From a virus, in IMG/VR virus record IMGVR_UViG_3300027861_000017, positions 27,136-91,135 of that record: a DNA stretch of 64,000 nt; one strand, 5' to 3'. Below, piece after piece: positions 24,489 to 32,775 of this stretch. The notes beneath the pieces are model-generated. The model had not been told where the DNA came from. It worked only from the letters and a program-made list of their open reading frames with translations, and ran no database searches. Made by a program: the position numbers and the translations under genes. The first letter of the stretch is position 1. Each line of letters starts with the position of its first letter.

Positions 24489-24851
24489 TCACCCCTCGTA
24501 CCTTATTTCTCCGTTATTATCTTCCCATTCTAATATGTGTTCATATCTTGAATTATCAGCACCACCAACCCACGCATCACATCTTAAGCAACGATCTTCT
24601 ATCCATATTTCTGGATATGGAACACCATGGTTAATATGGTAAGTAGTACTGCAACCACATTGAGGACAAAATACATAAGGCTTTATATCTACTATTTCAG
24701 ATCTATCTTCCTCATCTCTTATAATACGGACTGATTTAATTAATTCTTTTAGTTTTCTTTTATTTAGTTTTTTACCGAGTATCCTTTTCTTCAATTTTCT
24801 TGGTAATTTTTGCCCATAATGTGAATTATAATAATATTTATATTTAGCCAT
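24489..24851 (-). CDS. Basic zinc-ribbon phage protein (120 aa)
   Basis: Very basic N-terminus (KLPRKLKKRILGKKLNKRKL) and a four-Cys ribbon YVFCPQCGCSTTYH...DRCLRCDAW. Likely nucleic-acid binding. Also found widely in phages as an unknown protein. Confidence 0.7.
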   Translation of the reverse strand: MAKYKYYYNSHYGQKLPRKLKKRILGKKLNKRKLKELIKSVRIIRDEEDRSEIVDIKPYVFCPQCGCSTTYHINHGVPYPEIWIEDRCLRCDAWVGGADNSRYEHILEWEDNNGEIRYEG

Positions 24852-24857
24852 TTTATA

Positions 24858-25223
24858 TTATTCCTCATAATAATCGTAACTAATCATTACTGCTTCCATC
24901 ATATTCCAAACCTGCTCGCCTTCACGTATTACTTTACTCATATCGCCAAGGCTAGTGATTACATTGTTCATTGCATGATTTAGTACATGTTGTTGTATAA
25001 ATTCTTTTTTAGTCATTATTTTCTCCTTTTTTGTTTTTAATATTATATTCCCATCTGGATGCCTAGCAATATCTATTTTTATATGATTGCATTCAGGGCA
25101 ACTAGCCACTAATGGGTACCCTTCATATGTACCAAACTCTTTTACATATTTACATTCATTCCCATCACCAACCCAATCGCAAGTTAAGCAATGCAATTTC
25201 ATATGTTTTATTCTTTGCGACAT
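24858..25223 (-). CDS. Zinc-ribbon protein fused in frame to a helical protein (121 aa)
   Basis: Residues 1-69 are a ribbon protein (MSQRIKHMKLHCLTCDWVGD, VASCPECNHIK). At 25016 an in-frame ATG with its own AAGGAG SD begins MTKKEFIQQHVLNHAMNNVI, a 51-residue helical unit that looks like a gene on its own. The frame runs through with no stop, so either a fusion or two products from nested starts. Confidence 0.65.
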   Translation of the reverse strand: MSQRIKHMKLHCLTCDWVGDGNECKYVKEFGTYEGYPLVASCPECNHIKIDIARHPDGNIILKTKKEKIMTKKEFIQQHVLNHAMNNVITSLGDMSKVIREGEQVWNMMEAVMISYDYYEE

Positions 25224-25242
25224 TCTATTACCTCCTTTCCAG

Positions 25243-25503
25243 TTACCACCACTGATCTTTCTTTTTAATTTGGGTTGAATAGTTTCTAGTATCTGGGCCA
25301 ACAGAAGTTGAATATGGCCATATATTAAAAAATTTACCAGCTTGTTTATGTGAATCTTCTATTGTCTCTGTAGCTTTAATTATTTTATCGTATAAAACCA
25401 AATCTTCTTCTGTCAAAAAATCTGGGTTTACATCTAATATAGAATTATACCATTGTCGCATTAAATCTAGTTCATGCTTCTGAAATTTTACCCCTTTCGA
25501 CAT
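25243..25503 (-). CDS. Hypothetical helical protein (86 aa)
   Basis: MSKGVKFQKHELDLMRQWYN, helical; ends QIKKKDQWW. Overlaps the ParB-like gene's end. Unknown. Confidence 0.6.
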   Translation of the reverse strand: MSKGVKFQKHELDLMRQWYNSILDVNPDFLTEEDLVLYDKIIKATETIEDSHKQAGKFFNIWPYSTSVGPDTRNYSTQIKKKDQWW

Positions 25504-26081
25504 TCTATCCCATCCTTTTTAAATTTCTTCATAAGCTTCTTTTGTTCTGCTTCGCTATTGCATTCTACGATGATATCAAAGCATACCTCCTCGCCTTCTC
25601 CAGAACCCTCACTCCCACTATTGTCTTCTTCGTCCTTTGGTATCCAACACATTATATCTTCTATCTCATCATCATGAAATCCAGTAATACCTAAATTAAC
25701 ATTTTTACTATCTAAATCATTGAAAATATCTGCAAGTTTAGGATAGTCCCATTTGCCATCAATCTTATTTAGGGCTGCATTAAGTAACCTCTCATCATCA
25801 TCATCTAAATCTACAACTTTACAATCAACCTTAGTAAAGCCCAATTCAATCAACACCTTGAACGTTTGGTGCCCGCCTACTATATTACCAGATCTATCAT
25901 TAAAGCAAAGAACACCAACATGACCATATCTTTCTATGGAATTCTTTAGATCAATATAATCTTGATCGTCTGGCTGTAAATCCACACGGGGATTGTATGG
26001 ACTTGGGTTTATTTTATTAATGGATAATTTCTTAACCTTAGCTTTATCCATTATCTCTTTTAATTTCTCTTTAGTCTTCAT
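25488..26081 (-). CDS. ParB-like nuclease domain protein (197 aa)
   Basis: KVKKLSINKINPSPYNPRVD, LKNSIERYGHVGVLCFND, GNIVGGHQTFKVLIELGFTK and VDLDDDDERLLNAALNKIDG match the ParB/sulfiredoxin domain used in phage proteins. In phages it often sits with methylases or nucleases; none is seen here. C-terminus is acidic then basic. Confidence 0.85.
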   Translation of the reverse strand: MKTKEKLKEIMDKAKVKKLSINKINPSPYNPRVDLQPDDQDYIDLKNSIERYGHVGVLCFNDRSGNIVGGHQTFKVLIELGFTKVDCKVVDLDDDDERLLNAALNKIDGKWDYPKLADIFNDLDSKNVNLGITGFHDDEIEDIMCWIPKDEEDNSGSEGSGEGEEVCFDIIVECNSEAEQKKLMKKFKKDGIECRKG

Positions 26082-26319
26082 ATTCCCACCTCTCGCAATT
26101 AATAACGGTACATTTAAGTTTTACTTCATCCACTATATTTGGTGGATTAGAGCACATGTCATTAAACCAATAACTCAATCCACTAAACTCTAGAGAATGA
26201 AACTTACAAGAACTACATGCTCTATTTTTAGGATCACTAACACATTCTCTTTCATGTTCCAATATTGCATCTTCAGACCCAGTACGATCACAAAAACCAC
26301 ATTTATACAAAATATGCAT
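26071..26319 (-). CDS. Cys-rich zinc protein (82 aa)
   Basis: MHILYKCGFCDRTGSEDAIL EHERECVSD, a CxxC...HxxxxC finger, then CSSCKFHSL, DMCSNPP and INCERWEYED. Two zinc sites are plausible. Confidence 0.6.
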   Translation of the reverse strand: MHILYKCGFCDRTGSEDAILEHERECVSDPKNRACSSCKFHSLEFSGLSYWFNDMCSNPPNIVDEVKLKCTVINCERWEYED

Positions 26320-26320
26320 A

Positions 26321-26533
26321 TTACTCCTCCAATATACATCTACATGGTTCTATTGCTATATGCATGTCTAAAAACTCATCCACATTAACGTTATACTCCA
26401 AAGTGTCTCCACACTCAGAACAGGTCATTGTTTCTATACTAAGACTTAAAGAACTCTTAAAATACTCTGCAATATCATTGTCAACTAAGTTATCTATATT
26501 ACTAAATAATACCTCTCTTAATCCCTCTATCAT
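26321..26533 (-). CDS. Hypothetical protein with CxxC (70 aa)
   Basis: Helical first half, then METMTCSECG-like Cys pair (TMTCSECGDTLEY) and CRCILEE at the end: a four-Cys ribbon. Confidence 0.6.
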   Translation of the reverse strand: MIEGLREVLFSNIDNLVDNDIAEYFKSSLSLSIETMTCSECGDTLEYNVNVDEFLDMHIAIEPCRCILEE

Positions 26534-26839
26534 TTATTCCTTCCTCCAAACAGTAACTATTGTTTTGTATTTTCTATCATATACTACTACTAATTCTACA
26601 TCCCTAAACATTAATAAGTGTTGACATCTATTTGGGGATGTTCTTTTTATTGGAGTAGATATGCCCTCCTGTATTATATTAATTATCTCGTTGTATTCTT
26701 TATTGGTTATTATCCAACCTAATCTTTTAGAGAATCTTTTTTGAGCATGTAGTTTTTGACATTTAACATAAGACCTGCATTCGCCTCTAGGGATGCTATG
26801 GTTTTTATTTCTTTTTAATCTTTTCTTTACAATACCCAT
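26534..26839 (-). CDS. Basic phage protein, sister of 40283-40594 (101 aa)
   Basis: MGIVKKRLKRNKNHSIPRGE, then QKRFSKRLGWIITNKEYNEI, IIQEGISTPIKRTSPNRCQH and VVVYDRKYKTIVTVW. The block RFG..T...Y.EI..I..G ... VVYD....IVT.W is shared with the gene at 40.3 kb. The layout recalls small RelE-like folds, but catalytic residues are not clear. Confidence 0.65.
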   Translation of the reverse strand: MGIVKKRLKRNKNHSIPRGECRSYVKCQKLHAQKRFSKRLGWIITNKEYNEIINIIQEGISTPIKRTSPNRCQHLLMFRDVELVVVYDRKYKTIVTVWRKE

Positions 26840-27054
26840 CACATTACCATCCCATCTGAATACTTAGTGGCTATAGGCTTATAATCTTTCGAGGCTGTCT
26901 TATCACACTTCTTGCATCTTATCTTGAGGATGATCTCGCTATGGAAAAATCTATCATCATACCCATCAGATTCTTGTTCGTTGTCACAATGTTCACACTT
27001 ATAGATAGCTGTAAAGTCTCTTCTATGTTGCCGTATAATCTCTTTTATATACAT
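26839..27054 (-). CDS. Zinc-ribbon protein (71 aa)
   Basis: YKCEHCDNEQESDGYDD...IRCKKCDKTASK: four-Cys ribbon. Basic N-terminal helix MYIKEIIRQHRRDF. TGA stop overlaps the next ATG. Confidence 0.65.
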   Translation of the reverse strand: MYIKEIIRQHRRDFTAIYKCEHCDNEQESDGYDDRFFHSEIILKIRCKKCDKTASKDYKPIATKYSDGMVM

Positions 27055-27060
27055 CTTGTA

Positions 27061-27192
27061 TTATTCCTCCCTTTCGTCATCTATTATTTCTAAATCCCAT
27101 TGTGGTATATTTACATTATACTCTTCTTTATCTTTATGGCAATACACTATAATTTCTCCAGTATATGCATTGAATATTACAATATGACCCAT
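27061..27192 (-). CDS. Small hypothetical protein (43 aa)
   Basis: MGHIVIFNAYTGEIIVYCHK, then NIPQWDLEIIDDEREE; two beta strands and an acidic end. SD GGAGGAG 13 bases upstream, spacing is long. Confidence 0.5.
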   Translation of the reverse strand: MGHIVIFNAYTGEIIVYCHKDKEEYNVNIPQWDLEIIDDEREE

Positions 27193-27193
27193 G

Positions 27194-27568
27194 CTATACT
27201 ACACTCCTCCTAAATATAAACTTAACCCTCTCCCACCAGCTCATTCTCTCATAAGATACTAGAGTTTTAAAGGCTTCTCTGTATAACTCATCTAGTTGTT
27301 CTATTGTGTCTTTGTTATCGTCTATTGTAGTAGTCATATTATCGAATGTTTCGAAGGGTAGACCAACCGCTTTTTGTGCGTCATCATTCATACTAATGAC
27401 TATCTCTTCACCATCTGCGTTAGTAAATACCCTACCCTTTACCATGTCAGGAGTCATAAATACATCTTCATATAGTATAGGATCAAAGATGTATCTGTTA
27501 GCCATGTCTCTTATTTCTTTGGAGTCTTTATCGACCTTTATGACTTGTATTTTTCGTATGAGTATCAT
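27194..27568 (-). CDS. Hypothetical protein (124 aa)
   Basis: MILIRKIQVIKVDKDSKEIR, VFTNADGEEIVISMNDDAQK, LPFETFDN and a helical end WWERVKFIFRRSVV. Unknown. Confidence 0.6.
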   Translation of the reverse strand: MILIRKIQVIKVDKDSKEIRDMANRYIFDPILYEDVFMTPDMVKGRVFTNADGEEIVISMNDDAQKAVGLPFETFDNMTTTIDDNKDTIEQLDELYREAFKTLVSYERMSWWERVKFIFRRSVV

Positions 27569-27936
27569 GATCTTAATCTGTTTATAGCATCTTCCATAGT
27601 TGGATGTTTCTCATACATTCTTCCCTCTCTTGAACTTCTCTTATGCAATAAAAGTTTCAACATGCCTGGACCACTAGGCTTTATCTCAAACCGGATCATT
27701 CTGTCATGAGCCATAATGACAGCATTAGTAAGAAGGTTAAAATCATATGTTGACCAACCATTATTGGTGCAATTAACCTCTATTCCATTAGGTCCACATT
27801 CTTTCACCTTACCGCATAGATGATGTTCTCCACCCACCAGATCGCAGATCATACCAAAACATTTAAATTGATTATCGCTCATCCAGGGATAATAATTATT
27901 TCTAATACTAACCATCCACTCATCTTTTGTTGTCAT
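27565..27936 (-). CDS. Conserved-looking phage protein (123 aa)
   Basis: MTTKDEWMVSIRNNYYPWMS, CDLVGGEHHLCGKVKECGPN, NGWSTYDFNLLTNAVIMAHD, ending EDAINRLRS. Seen in other phages as unknown. Single soluble domain. Confidence 0.7.
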   Translation of the reverse strand: MTTKDEWMVSIRNNYYPWMSDNQFKCFGMICDLVGGEHHLCGKVKECGPNGIEVNCTNNGWSTYDFNLLTNAVIMAHDRMIRFEIKPSGPGMLKLLLHKRSSREGRMYEKHPTMEDAINRLRS

Positions 27937-28100
27937 AATAAAGACCCCTTATCCACCATCTCTGTTATTGTTTGTCGCACCATATCTTCATAAAACAACC
28001 AATAGCTAACATTCTTTGCTACCCAATAAGACCCAAATATAAAAGATACTGCCAATAACAAAACCAATATAACTATTAATATCCCACCTAAATCTTTCAT
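27933..28100 (-). CDS. Single-span membrane protein (55 aa)
   Basis: MKDLGGILIVILVLLLAVSF, then a soluble helix ending VDKGSLL. ATGA overlaps at both ends (phosphatase stop; next gene start) support it. Confidence 0.65.
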   Translation of the reverse strand: MKDLGGILIVILVLLLAVSFIFGSYWVAKNVSYWLFYEDMVRQTITEMVDKGSLL

Positions 28101-28783
28101 AAATAATCCTCCACGTTTACTATTGTTAAAATACCATCCTCGAACACTCCACCAGTGTCTATATAAAGCTGATTCTCGAACAATAACGGCTCGTTAGACT
28201 TTATGGGTGTATGTCCAAATATGAATAAATCTGCACCCTCTATTCGTTTAGTTTTACCCCTTATAGATGAGTGTATTCTATTCCTATCCCACATAGCGTA
28301 ATGGGCATCACTGTAATCATCCTTACCCTTATCAAACTCGTATTCGTTGTATGGGTAATCTGAATGACATACTATAATCTTCTTACCTTTGAAATGAGCC
28401 TCTATAACAACTGGATAATTAACCGCATTCTCTATCAATTCCCTGGCGTGATCTTTCTTATCTTCTGGGAGTTGATCATACCATCCACCGCCATTCCCTT
28501 CCATTATCCATGTCTGTTTAGAGAACCAATCATCCCAAAATGATCTCATAGCCAAATCTTCGTGATTCCCTAATACAGGATGGAACCATTTCTTCTGGGC
28601 AAGTTCCATGCATTTTATGTTATCCTTGCCTCTATCAGCTAGATCACCAACAGATAACATAGTATCTTCTGATTTCTTAAATCCGACTTCTTTTAGTTTT
28701 TCTTGGAATTCGTCGTAGCATCCGTGGAGATCGCCAACAGCAAACAATCTGCCTTTTTTACGTCTTAGTCTTTTATATATCAT
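28097..28783 (-). CDS. PP-type metallophosphatase (228 aa)
   Basis: Shows every metal motif of the phosphoprotein phosphatase family like lambda phosphatase: GDLHGC (residue ~17), VGDLADRG (~46), GNHE (~72), CHSD (~140) and FGHTP (~189). Could act on phosphoproteins or nucleotides. Length (228) is usual. Confidence 0.9.
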   Translation of the reverse strand: MIYKRLRRKKGRLFAVGDLHGCYDEFQEKLKEVGFKKSEDTMLSVGDLADRGKDNIKCMELAQKKWFHPVLGNHEDLAMRSFWDDWFSKQTWIMEGNGGGWYDQLPEDKKDHARELIENAVNYPVVIEAHFKGKKIIVCHSDYPYNEYEFDKGKDDYSDAHYAMWDRNRIHSSIRGKTKRIEGADLFIFGHTPIKSNEPLLFENQLYIDTGGVFEDGILTIVNVEDYL

Positions 28784-29136
28784 CTTATCTCATCCAGTAT
28801 TTTATCAACAATTTCTCTAGCCTTATTATTATCATATTCATACAAAGCTTGTTTTAATTTATACATATCTCTAATTAAAAAACCAAAGATTTCTTCATTC
28901 AATCTTTTAGAAACTATTTTTTTCATATGCGGGAGATCTTCGTCAGTACATTTTACTTCTTGGCCCCATTTAGCACCAATATAATATTCATATAATCTCT
29001 TGTCTTCATCATGATAGGGTTGATAATCTTTGCTTTCTTCAGTAAATGGTTCTACTAATTCTGTAAGTTTTGGCAATAAATGTGTGTACAAATCTGATAT
29101 CAAATGAGCTTCTATATTTTTTATTAATTTATTCAT
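28780..29136 (-). CDS. Helical hypothetical protein (118 aa)
   Basis: MNKLIKNIEAHLISDLYTHL..., almost all helix, ending REIVDKILDEIR. ATGA overlap with the phosphatase start, so probably co-translated. Confidence 0.6.
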   Translation of the reverse strand: MNKLIKNIEAHLISDLYTHLLPKLTELVEPFTEESKDYQPYHDEDKRLYEYYIGAKWGQEVKCTDEDLPHMKKIVSKRLNEEIFGFLIRDMYKLKQALYEYDNNKAREIVDKILDEIR

Positions 29137-29139
29137 GTG

Positions 29140-29328
29140 CTACCACTCCTCGAAATCAGTTAAATTTATCTTCTCACCACATAAACATTCTACTACAGCA
29201 CATACACCAAGACTTGTAGGTATAAACTTAAAGGCGTGTCTACCTCCTATAGCACCACCATCAGTATCGCAATGATCTTTCCATTCTAGGTATTTATCGT
29301 ATTGTTCCTTGGTTAATTCAAATATCAT
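29140..29328 (-). CDS. Conserved-looking phage protein (62 aa)
   Basis: MIFELTKEQYDKYLEWKDHC, GAIGGRHAFKFIPTSLGVCA, CLCGEKINLTDFEEW. This set is familiar from many phage genomes, function unknown. Start chosen inside a longer open frame. Confidence 0.75.
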   Translation of the reverse strand: MIFELTKEQYDKYLEWKDHCDTDGGAIGGRHAFKFIPTSLGVCAVVECLCGEKINLTDFEEW

Positions 29329-29332
29329 TGTA

Positions 29333-29665
29333 TCACCATGTGTCACTCACGTTATGCCCACGTATTATTTGAGGTTCCCATTCGCCATACGTCATCTCAA
29401 CCCAACGCCAAGACGTTTCACCATTCTCATCATCCCCTATTCTATCTATAAAGCTATTCCTTAGCTCATCGTATTCGTCATCTGGGTATTGGCCGTAATT
29501 AGATCCATCCGGTAACATTACCACTGTAACATGCCCGTTCATTACTTCTGGAGCCACATAGAATAATTCTGGACAATCAGTCGATTTTATAAATTTTTTT
29601 ATACTTTCGACTTCTTTTTTATCACATGTAGTTGCTAATACGGCGTTGTGTTGTATAATCCCCAT
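29333..29665 (-). CDS. Conserved-looking phage protein (110 aa)
   Basis: MGIIQHNAVLATTCDKKEVE, VTVVMLPDGSNYGQYPDDEY, WRWVEMTYGEWEPQIIRGHN. A common phage type without known role; always small and soluble. Confidence 0.7.
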   Translation of the reverse strand: MGIIQHNAVLATTCDKKEVESIKKFIKSTDCPELFYVAPEVMNGHVTVVMLPDGSNYGQYPDDEYDELRNSFIDRIGDDENGETSWRWVEMTYGEWEPQIIRGHNVSDTW

Positions 29666-29675
29666 ACCATCCCCC

Positions 29676-30215
29676 TTAAAGTTTCACAATCCTCAATGGC
29701 TTAGTAACACCACCGTTAAACTTACACGCTGCCTTTAACGCTGTCTTAACCCTGGCTTCTGGAGAATCCCAATCCTCAGATGTATACATGGACCCTAAAG
29801 CATATTCATTGCCCACACCTATGGATTCATACTTCAATACACCTTCTCCTACCTGATAATCGGAATCTATCTCAAACAACCTACTCTTATAGCCCACTAA
29901 CCATCTACCACCTTCCTCTCTCCCCTTAGAATCACTACCTGCATATCCACCTTCAGTAAAACATTCCCTAACTGAATCGACAAAATCAGTTACCATATAC
30001 CTCATAATACCCTTTTTACTTGATCTTTTGGGTGGTTTAAACTTATACCTTAATAATTGCCCCATTCTAAAAGAAGATGTAAATCCCATTATAAACTCGC
30101 CATTAGTGAATACCTTACTATCCTTCCTCTCTGTTATATTATAACCTTCTACCCCTGCTGAATCACCACCCATATACACTGTACCATTATCAACCAACCC
30201 AACTATGCAAGTCAT
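29676..30215 (-). CDS. Proteasome/HslV-like Ntn hydrolase (179 aa)
   Basis: Starts MTCIVGLVDNGTVYMGGDSA, matching the N-terminal strand of HslV and proteasome beta subunits where Thr after the removed Met is the nucleophile; Asp18 in GGDSAG and Lys33 (RKDSKVF) fit the catalytic set, and a Gly-rich VGVGNEYALGSMY follows. No ATPase partner is visible. Substrate unknown. Confidence 0.75.
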   Translation of the reverse strand: MTCIVGLVDNGTVYMGGDSAGVEGYNITERKDSKVFTNGEFIMGFTSSFRMGQLLRYKFKPPKRSSKKGIMRYMVTDFVDSVRECFTEGGYAGSDSKGREEGGRWLVGYKSRLFEIDSDYQVGEGVLKYESIGVGNEYALGSMYTSEDWDSPEARVKTALKAACKFNGGVTKPLRIVKL

Positions 30216-30217
30216 AT

Positions 30218-30682
30218 TTATCCCTCATAATCTGGAAGATTGTCGAATTCCTCTTCTGTCATATATTCCATCGTGACCCTATAGTACTCATCTAGGGTGG
30301 ACCATGCATCTAACATTAATTCATATTCTGTTGGTTGGTAAAATGATTTGAGATTACTGCCACCTAAATCTAAACAATCTACTCTGTAATATGGTTTCTT
30401 CTCTTGTTTTGGAGGCTTGGAAGGCAGCATTGACCGGGCATACTCACCTTTTGGTAGCCATACATCTTCATTTAAAATTTTTTTAGGAGGTAAATCTGGA
30501 GGATCTGGCCACGGCCCTGGTGCTTCCATTTTATCCTTAGTAGTCTCACCCCATGTGACGGGGTCATTGAATATCCTAGATGTAGGTGGATCTCCCAATG
30601 TGCTAGTCCTGGGTTGATAGCCATCATGATTATCCCTATGCGGTATCTTAAATAAACCTTTAAACCATTTTAAATCAAACAT
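30218..30682 (-). CDS. Pro-rich hypothetical protein (154 aa)
   Basis: MFDLKWFKGLFKIPHRDNHD, then Pro-rich stretches (EAPGPWPDPPDLPPKKI, LPSKPPKQEKKP) and an acidic helix at the end. Probably largely disordered in the middle. Confidence 0.6.
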   Translation of the reverse strand: MFDLKWFKGLFKIPHRDNHDGYQPRTSTLGDPPTSRIFNDPVTWGETTKDKMEAPGPWPDPPDLPPKKILNEDVWLPKGEYARSMLPSKPPKQEKKPYYRVDCLDLGGSNLKSFYQPTEYELMLDAWSTLDEYYRVTMEYMTEEEFDNLPDYEG

Positions 30683-30685
30683 ATT

Positions 30686-30772
30686 TTACCCCAATTTAGA
30701 TGTTAGTATTTGATGATATACAAGAAGTATAGTTGCCCAGAATATTATGTACCCAGCTATTATATATTTCAT
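30686..30772 (-). CDS. Very small membrane peptide (28 aa)
   Basis: MKYIIAGYIIFWATILLVYH and QILTSKLG: a single span. ATGA overlap with the upstream stop makes it credible. Confidence 0.5.
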   Translation of the reverse strand: MKYIIAGYIIFWATILLVYHQILTSKLG

Positions 30773-31425
30773 AATCCAACCCTCATTTTAGCTATTTCTT
30801 CTACATATCCATATAAATGCAAACCATCACTAGCTGCAATCATAGGACCACATTTAACCCCTATCTCATCTGCCATATATTTCTGGAGAACAGCTATTGC
30901 TGCTAAATTTGCACTAAATGCCGTCCAAAGCTCCCAGGACCGCCATGCTAAATTGAACCGTAATTCATTGTCTATAATTTTAACAGTGATCATTCTAAGA
31001 CAGGGTGGATCTTTAAGCTTAAAGTCGTTTGGTTGTGCTACTTGCAATACTGCCTGATTAGTGTTGGGGGTTTTCTTTAAAATATCAATCCAATAGTTGA
31101 TCTGCTCATAAATCCTATTACCGTAGGAATAATCCTCCCCTGGCTCTACATTGTCTGTCATTATATAGGGTAGGTATTGTTCTATATATCCACCAGCTAC
31201 TGGATTTGGGATATTAAGATGAGCTGGTATTTGAGGCAGCATAGAGTCATATGGCTCCGAGTATGGCTTGTTTATTCTGATAACAATATACGGGTATTGC
31301 AACCTTGTTTCTCCTTCGTATGAACCGTGTTCTACAATATATTTTTCTCCGTTATCCCATATATTAAAGAGACATTGGAACCAAGCATCACTGATTGTTG
31401 TAGCCTCTATTGTAACCACCTTCAT
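30769..31425 (-). CDS. Thymidylate synthase-like protein, archaeal-type (218 aa)
   Basis: DPPCLRMITVKI holds the catalytic Cys (ThyA PC motif), followed by WRSWELWTAFSANLAAIAVL and GLHLYGYVEE; YSYGNRIYEQINYWI precedes. This order and the RSWxLW..F.ANL block fit the short thymidylate synthase/dCMP hydroxymethylase branch found in archaea and phages. PCLR instead of PCH is unusual. It might make dTMP or hydroxymethyl-dCMP. Start MKVVTIEAT after AGGGGGAG. Confidence 0.85.
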   Translation of the reverse strand: MKVVTIEATTISDAWFQCLFNIWDNGEKYIVEHGSYEGETRLQYPYIVIRINKPYSEPYDSMLPQIPAHLNIPNPVAGGYIEQYLPYIMTDNVEPGEDYSYGNRIYEQINYWIDILKKTPNTNQAVLQVAQPNDFKLKDPPCLRMITVKIIDNELRFNLAWRSWELWTAFSANLAAIAVLQKYMADEIGVKCGPMIAASDGLHLYGYVEEIAKMRVGL

Positions 31426-31426
31426 A

Positions 31427-31621
31427 TCACTCCCCCTTCTCTTCAAAGCATTCTTGTTTATCTGTGAATTTACTGATCAAGGCACCCTCTACGCCAAACC
31501 CTTTAGACCATTTGGTAGCCTTTTTAATAACTTCAGGTGTTAAAGCTCTATGGCAATCATCACCATGCTTGCATTCTTTGTAGAATTGGCAGAACCATTG
31601 GTCTCCATAAGATATGCACAT
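31427..31621 (-). CDS. Cys-rich small protein (64 aa)
   Basis: MCISYGDQWFCQFYKECKHG DDCHRAL: four Cys and His in the first 25 residues, a zinc knuckle-like set, then a helix. Ends ECFEEKGE. Confidence 0.6.
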   Translation of the reverse strand: MCISYGDQWFCQFYKECKHGDDCHRALTPEVIKKATKWSKGFGVEGALISKFTDKQECFEEKGE

Positions 31622-31783
31622 TTATTTCATCCCCCTTAAGTATTTGATTAAGTCTATGTGTTCTTTTTGTAGCTCTATGTATTTATAGTATATGTCTATG
31701 TATTCTTTTTGTATTTTATTGGAGTAGTAGCAGAACCCTATGGGTATACAAGCTAATATGAGGAGAATTATTAATGCTCCCAT
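31622..31783 (-). CDS. Single-span protein with coiled coil (53 aa)
   Basis: MGALIILLILACIPIGFCYY then a Tyr/Lys/Ile helix (KEYIDIYYKYIELQKEHIDL). Recalls phage spanin-like or other small anchored proteins, but nothing specific. SD GAGGAGTAAT. Confidence 0.6.
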   Translation of the reverse strand: MGALIILLILACIPIGFCYYSNKIQKEYIDIYYKYIELQKEHIDLIKYLRGMK

Positions 31784-31786
31784 ATA

Positions 31787-32341
31787 TTACTCCTCATCAT
31801 CTTCAAGTCTATGTACACCGAAAAGATCATAACGAGGTGGCACAATCCTACATTCCAACCACTCTTTACGACATTTATCACATAAAACCTTCACCCACGC
31901 AGATTTATCAGTCTTGCCAGCTTCCCCACACACCTCGCAAACTTTGTAGGATTTAGTACCGTATTCAATCACTAAATTTTGTATTACATTATAAAGCTCA
32001 CCTTTACTGGCCCACCTCCATATCCTATATTTCTTAAATAGCTTGCGCTCTATCTCCATTGGAAAATGTAGAATGGCGTAGAATATTTTCCTCCAAATAC
32101 CTATATCGTAAGTGTCATCTAAGTGGTAATAGATGGTCATCATACCAAACTTCTCTTTAACTTGATCCAACACAACACAATCATACTTATCAAGCTTACC
32201 TAATAGCTCATCAAATAAATCGTACCAGCCATCATCAAAGCATATTCCCCAATACATACATGTTTCTTGTGGTGACCCATCCGCATCCCGAAATAATTTA
32301 GGATATTTTTTAATTAATTTATCTTCTAATTCTGGATTCAT
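31787..32341 (-). CDS. Conserved phage protein with C-terminal zinc ribbon (184 aa)
   Basis: CMYWGICFDDGWYDLFDELL, LDQVKEKFGMMTIYYHL and KVCEVCGEAGKTDKSAWVKV LCDKCRKEW are a set I know from many phage proteins of unknown function. One zinc site at the C-terminus. Confidence 0.8.
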   Translation of the reverse strand: MNPELEDKLIKKYPKLFRDADGSPQETCMYWGICFDDGWYDLFDELLGKLDKYDCVVLDQVKEKFGMMTIYYHLDDTYDIGIWRKIFYAILHFPMEIERKLFKKYRIWRWASKGELYNVIQNLVIEYGTKSYKVCEVCGEAGKTDKSAWVKVLCDKCRKEWLECRIVPPRYDLFGVHRLEDDEE

Positions 32342-32349
32342 TTATACCT

Positions 32350-32538
32350 CTATCGCACCATCATTAATTGTAACCACTCGTAAACTCCAGTCTTAGTCAA
32401 AGCCCAGTATATACAATATATCCAACTAAAAAAGAAATGTAATATACACCAAAGAACAGACTTATTAGCTATCCAAGATAGCACTACTGCTGATATGCTT
32501 CCTATCAACCCTATGTTATACCCATTATTATCACTCAT
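32350..32538 (-). CDS. Two-span membrane protein (62 aa)
   Basis: MSDNNGYNIGLIGSISAVVL SWI and VLWCILHFFFSWIYCIYWAL: two spans. This small type is common in phages. Confidence 0.65.
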   Translation of the reverse strand: MSDNNGYNIGLIGSISAVVLSWIANKSVLWCILHFFFSWIYCIYWALTKTGVYEWLQLMMVR

Positions 32539-32771
32539 CTCGTACCCTCTCCTTCCATCTCATCTAACTCTCTTTTTATTTTAGAATTAAGCCAAAATTC
32601 ATCAATACATATTTGTATATCACCTAATTGTCTAGCATAGCAATTGGCTCTGGCAGCTTCCCTGTATCCTTTTTCGACTAATTCAATCAATAATAAATTC
32701 TCAGCCTTAAGAGCTATATTGGATGCGTGTAGACCATTAATTACTTCCTTTTTCGTTGGGATCATACTCAT
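32535..32771 (-). CDS. Helical hypothetical protein (78 aa)
   Basis: MSMIPTKKEVINGLHASNIA, then two long helices (LKAENLLLIELVEKGYREAA); ends MEGEGTR whose codons carry the next SD. Start within a longer frame, chosen for GAGGTATAATAAA. Confidence 0.6.
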   Translation of the reverse strand: MSMIPTKKEVINGLHASNIALKAENLLLIELVEKGYREAARANCYARQLGDIQICIDEFWLNSKIKRELDEMEGEGTR

Positions 32772-32775
32772 TTTA

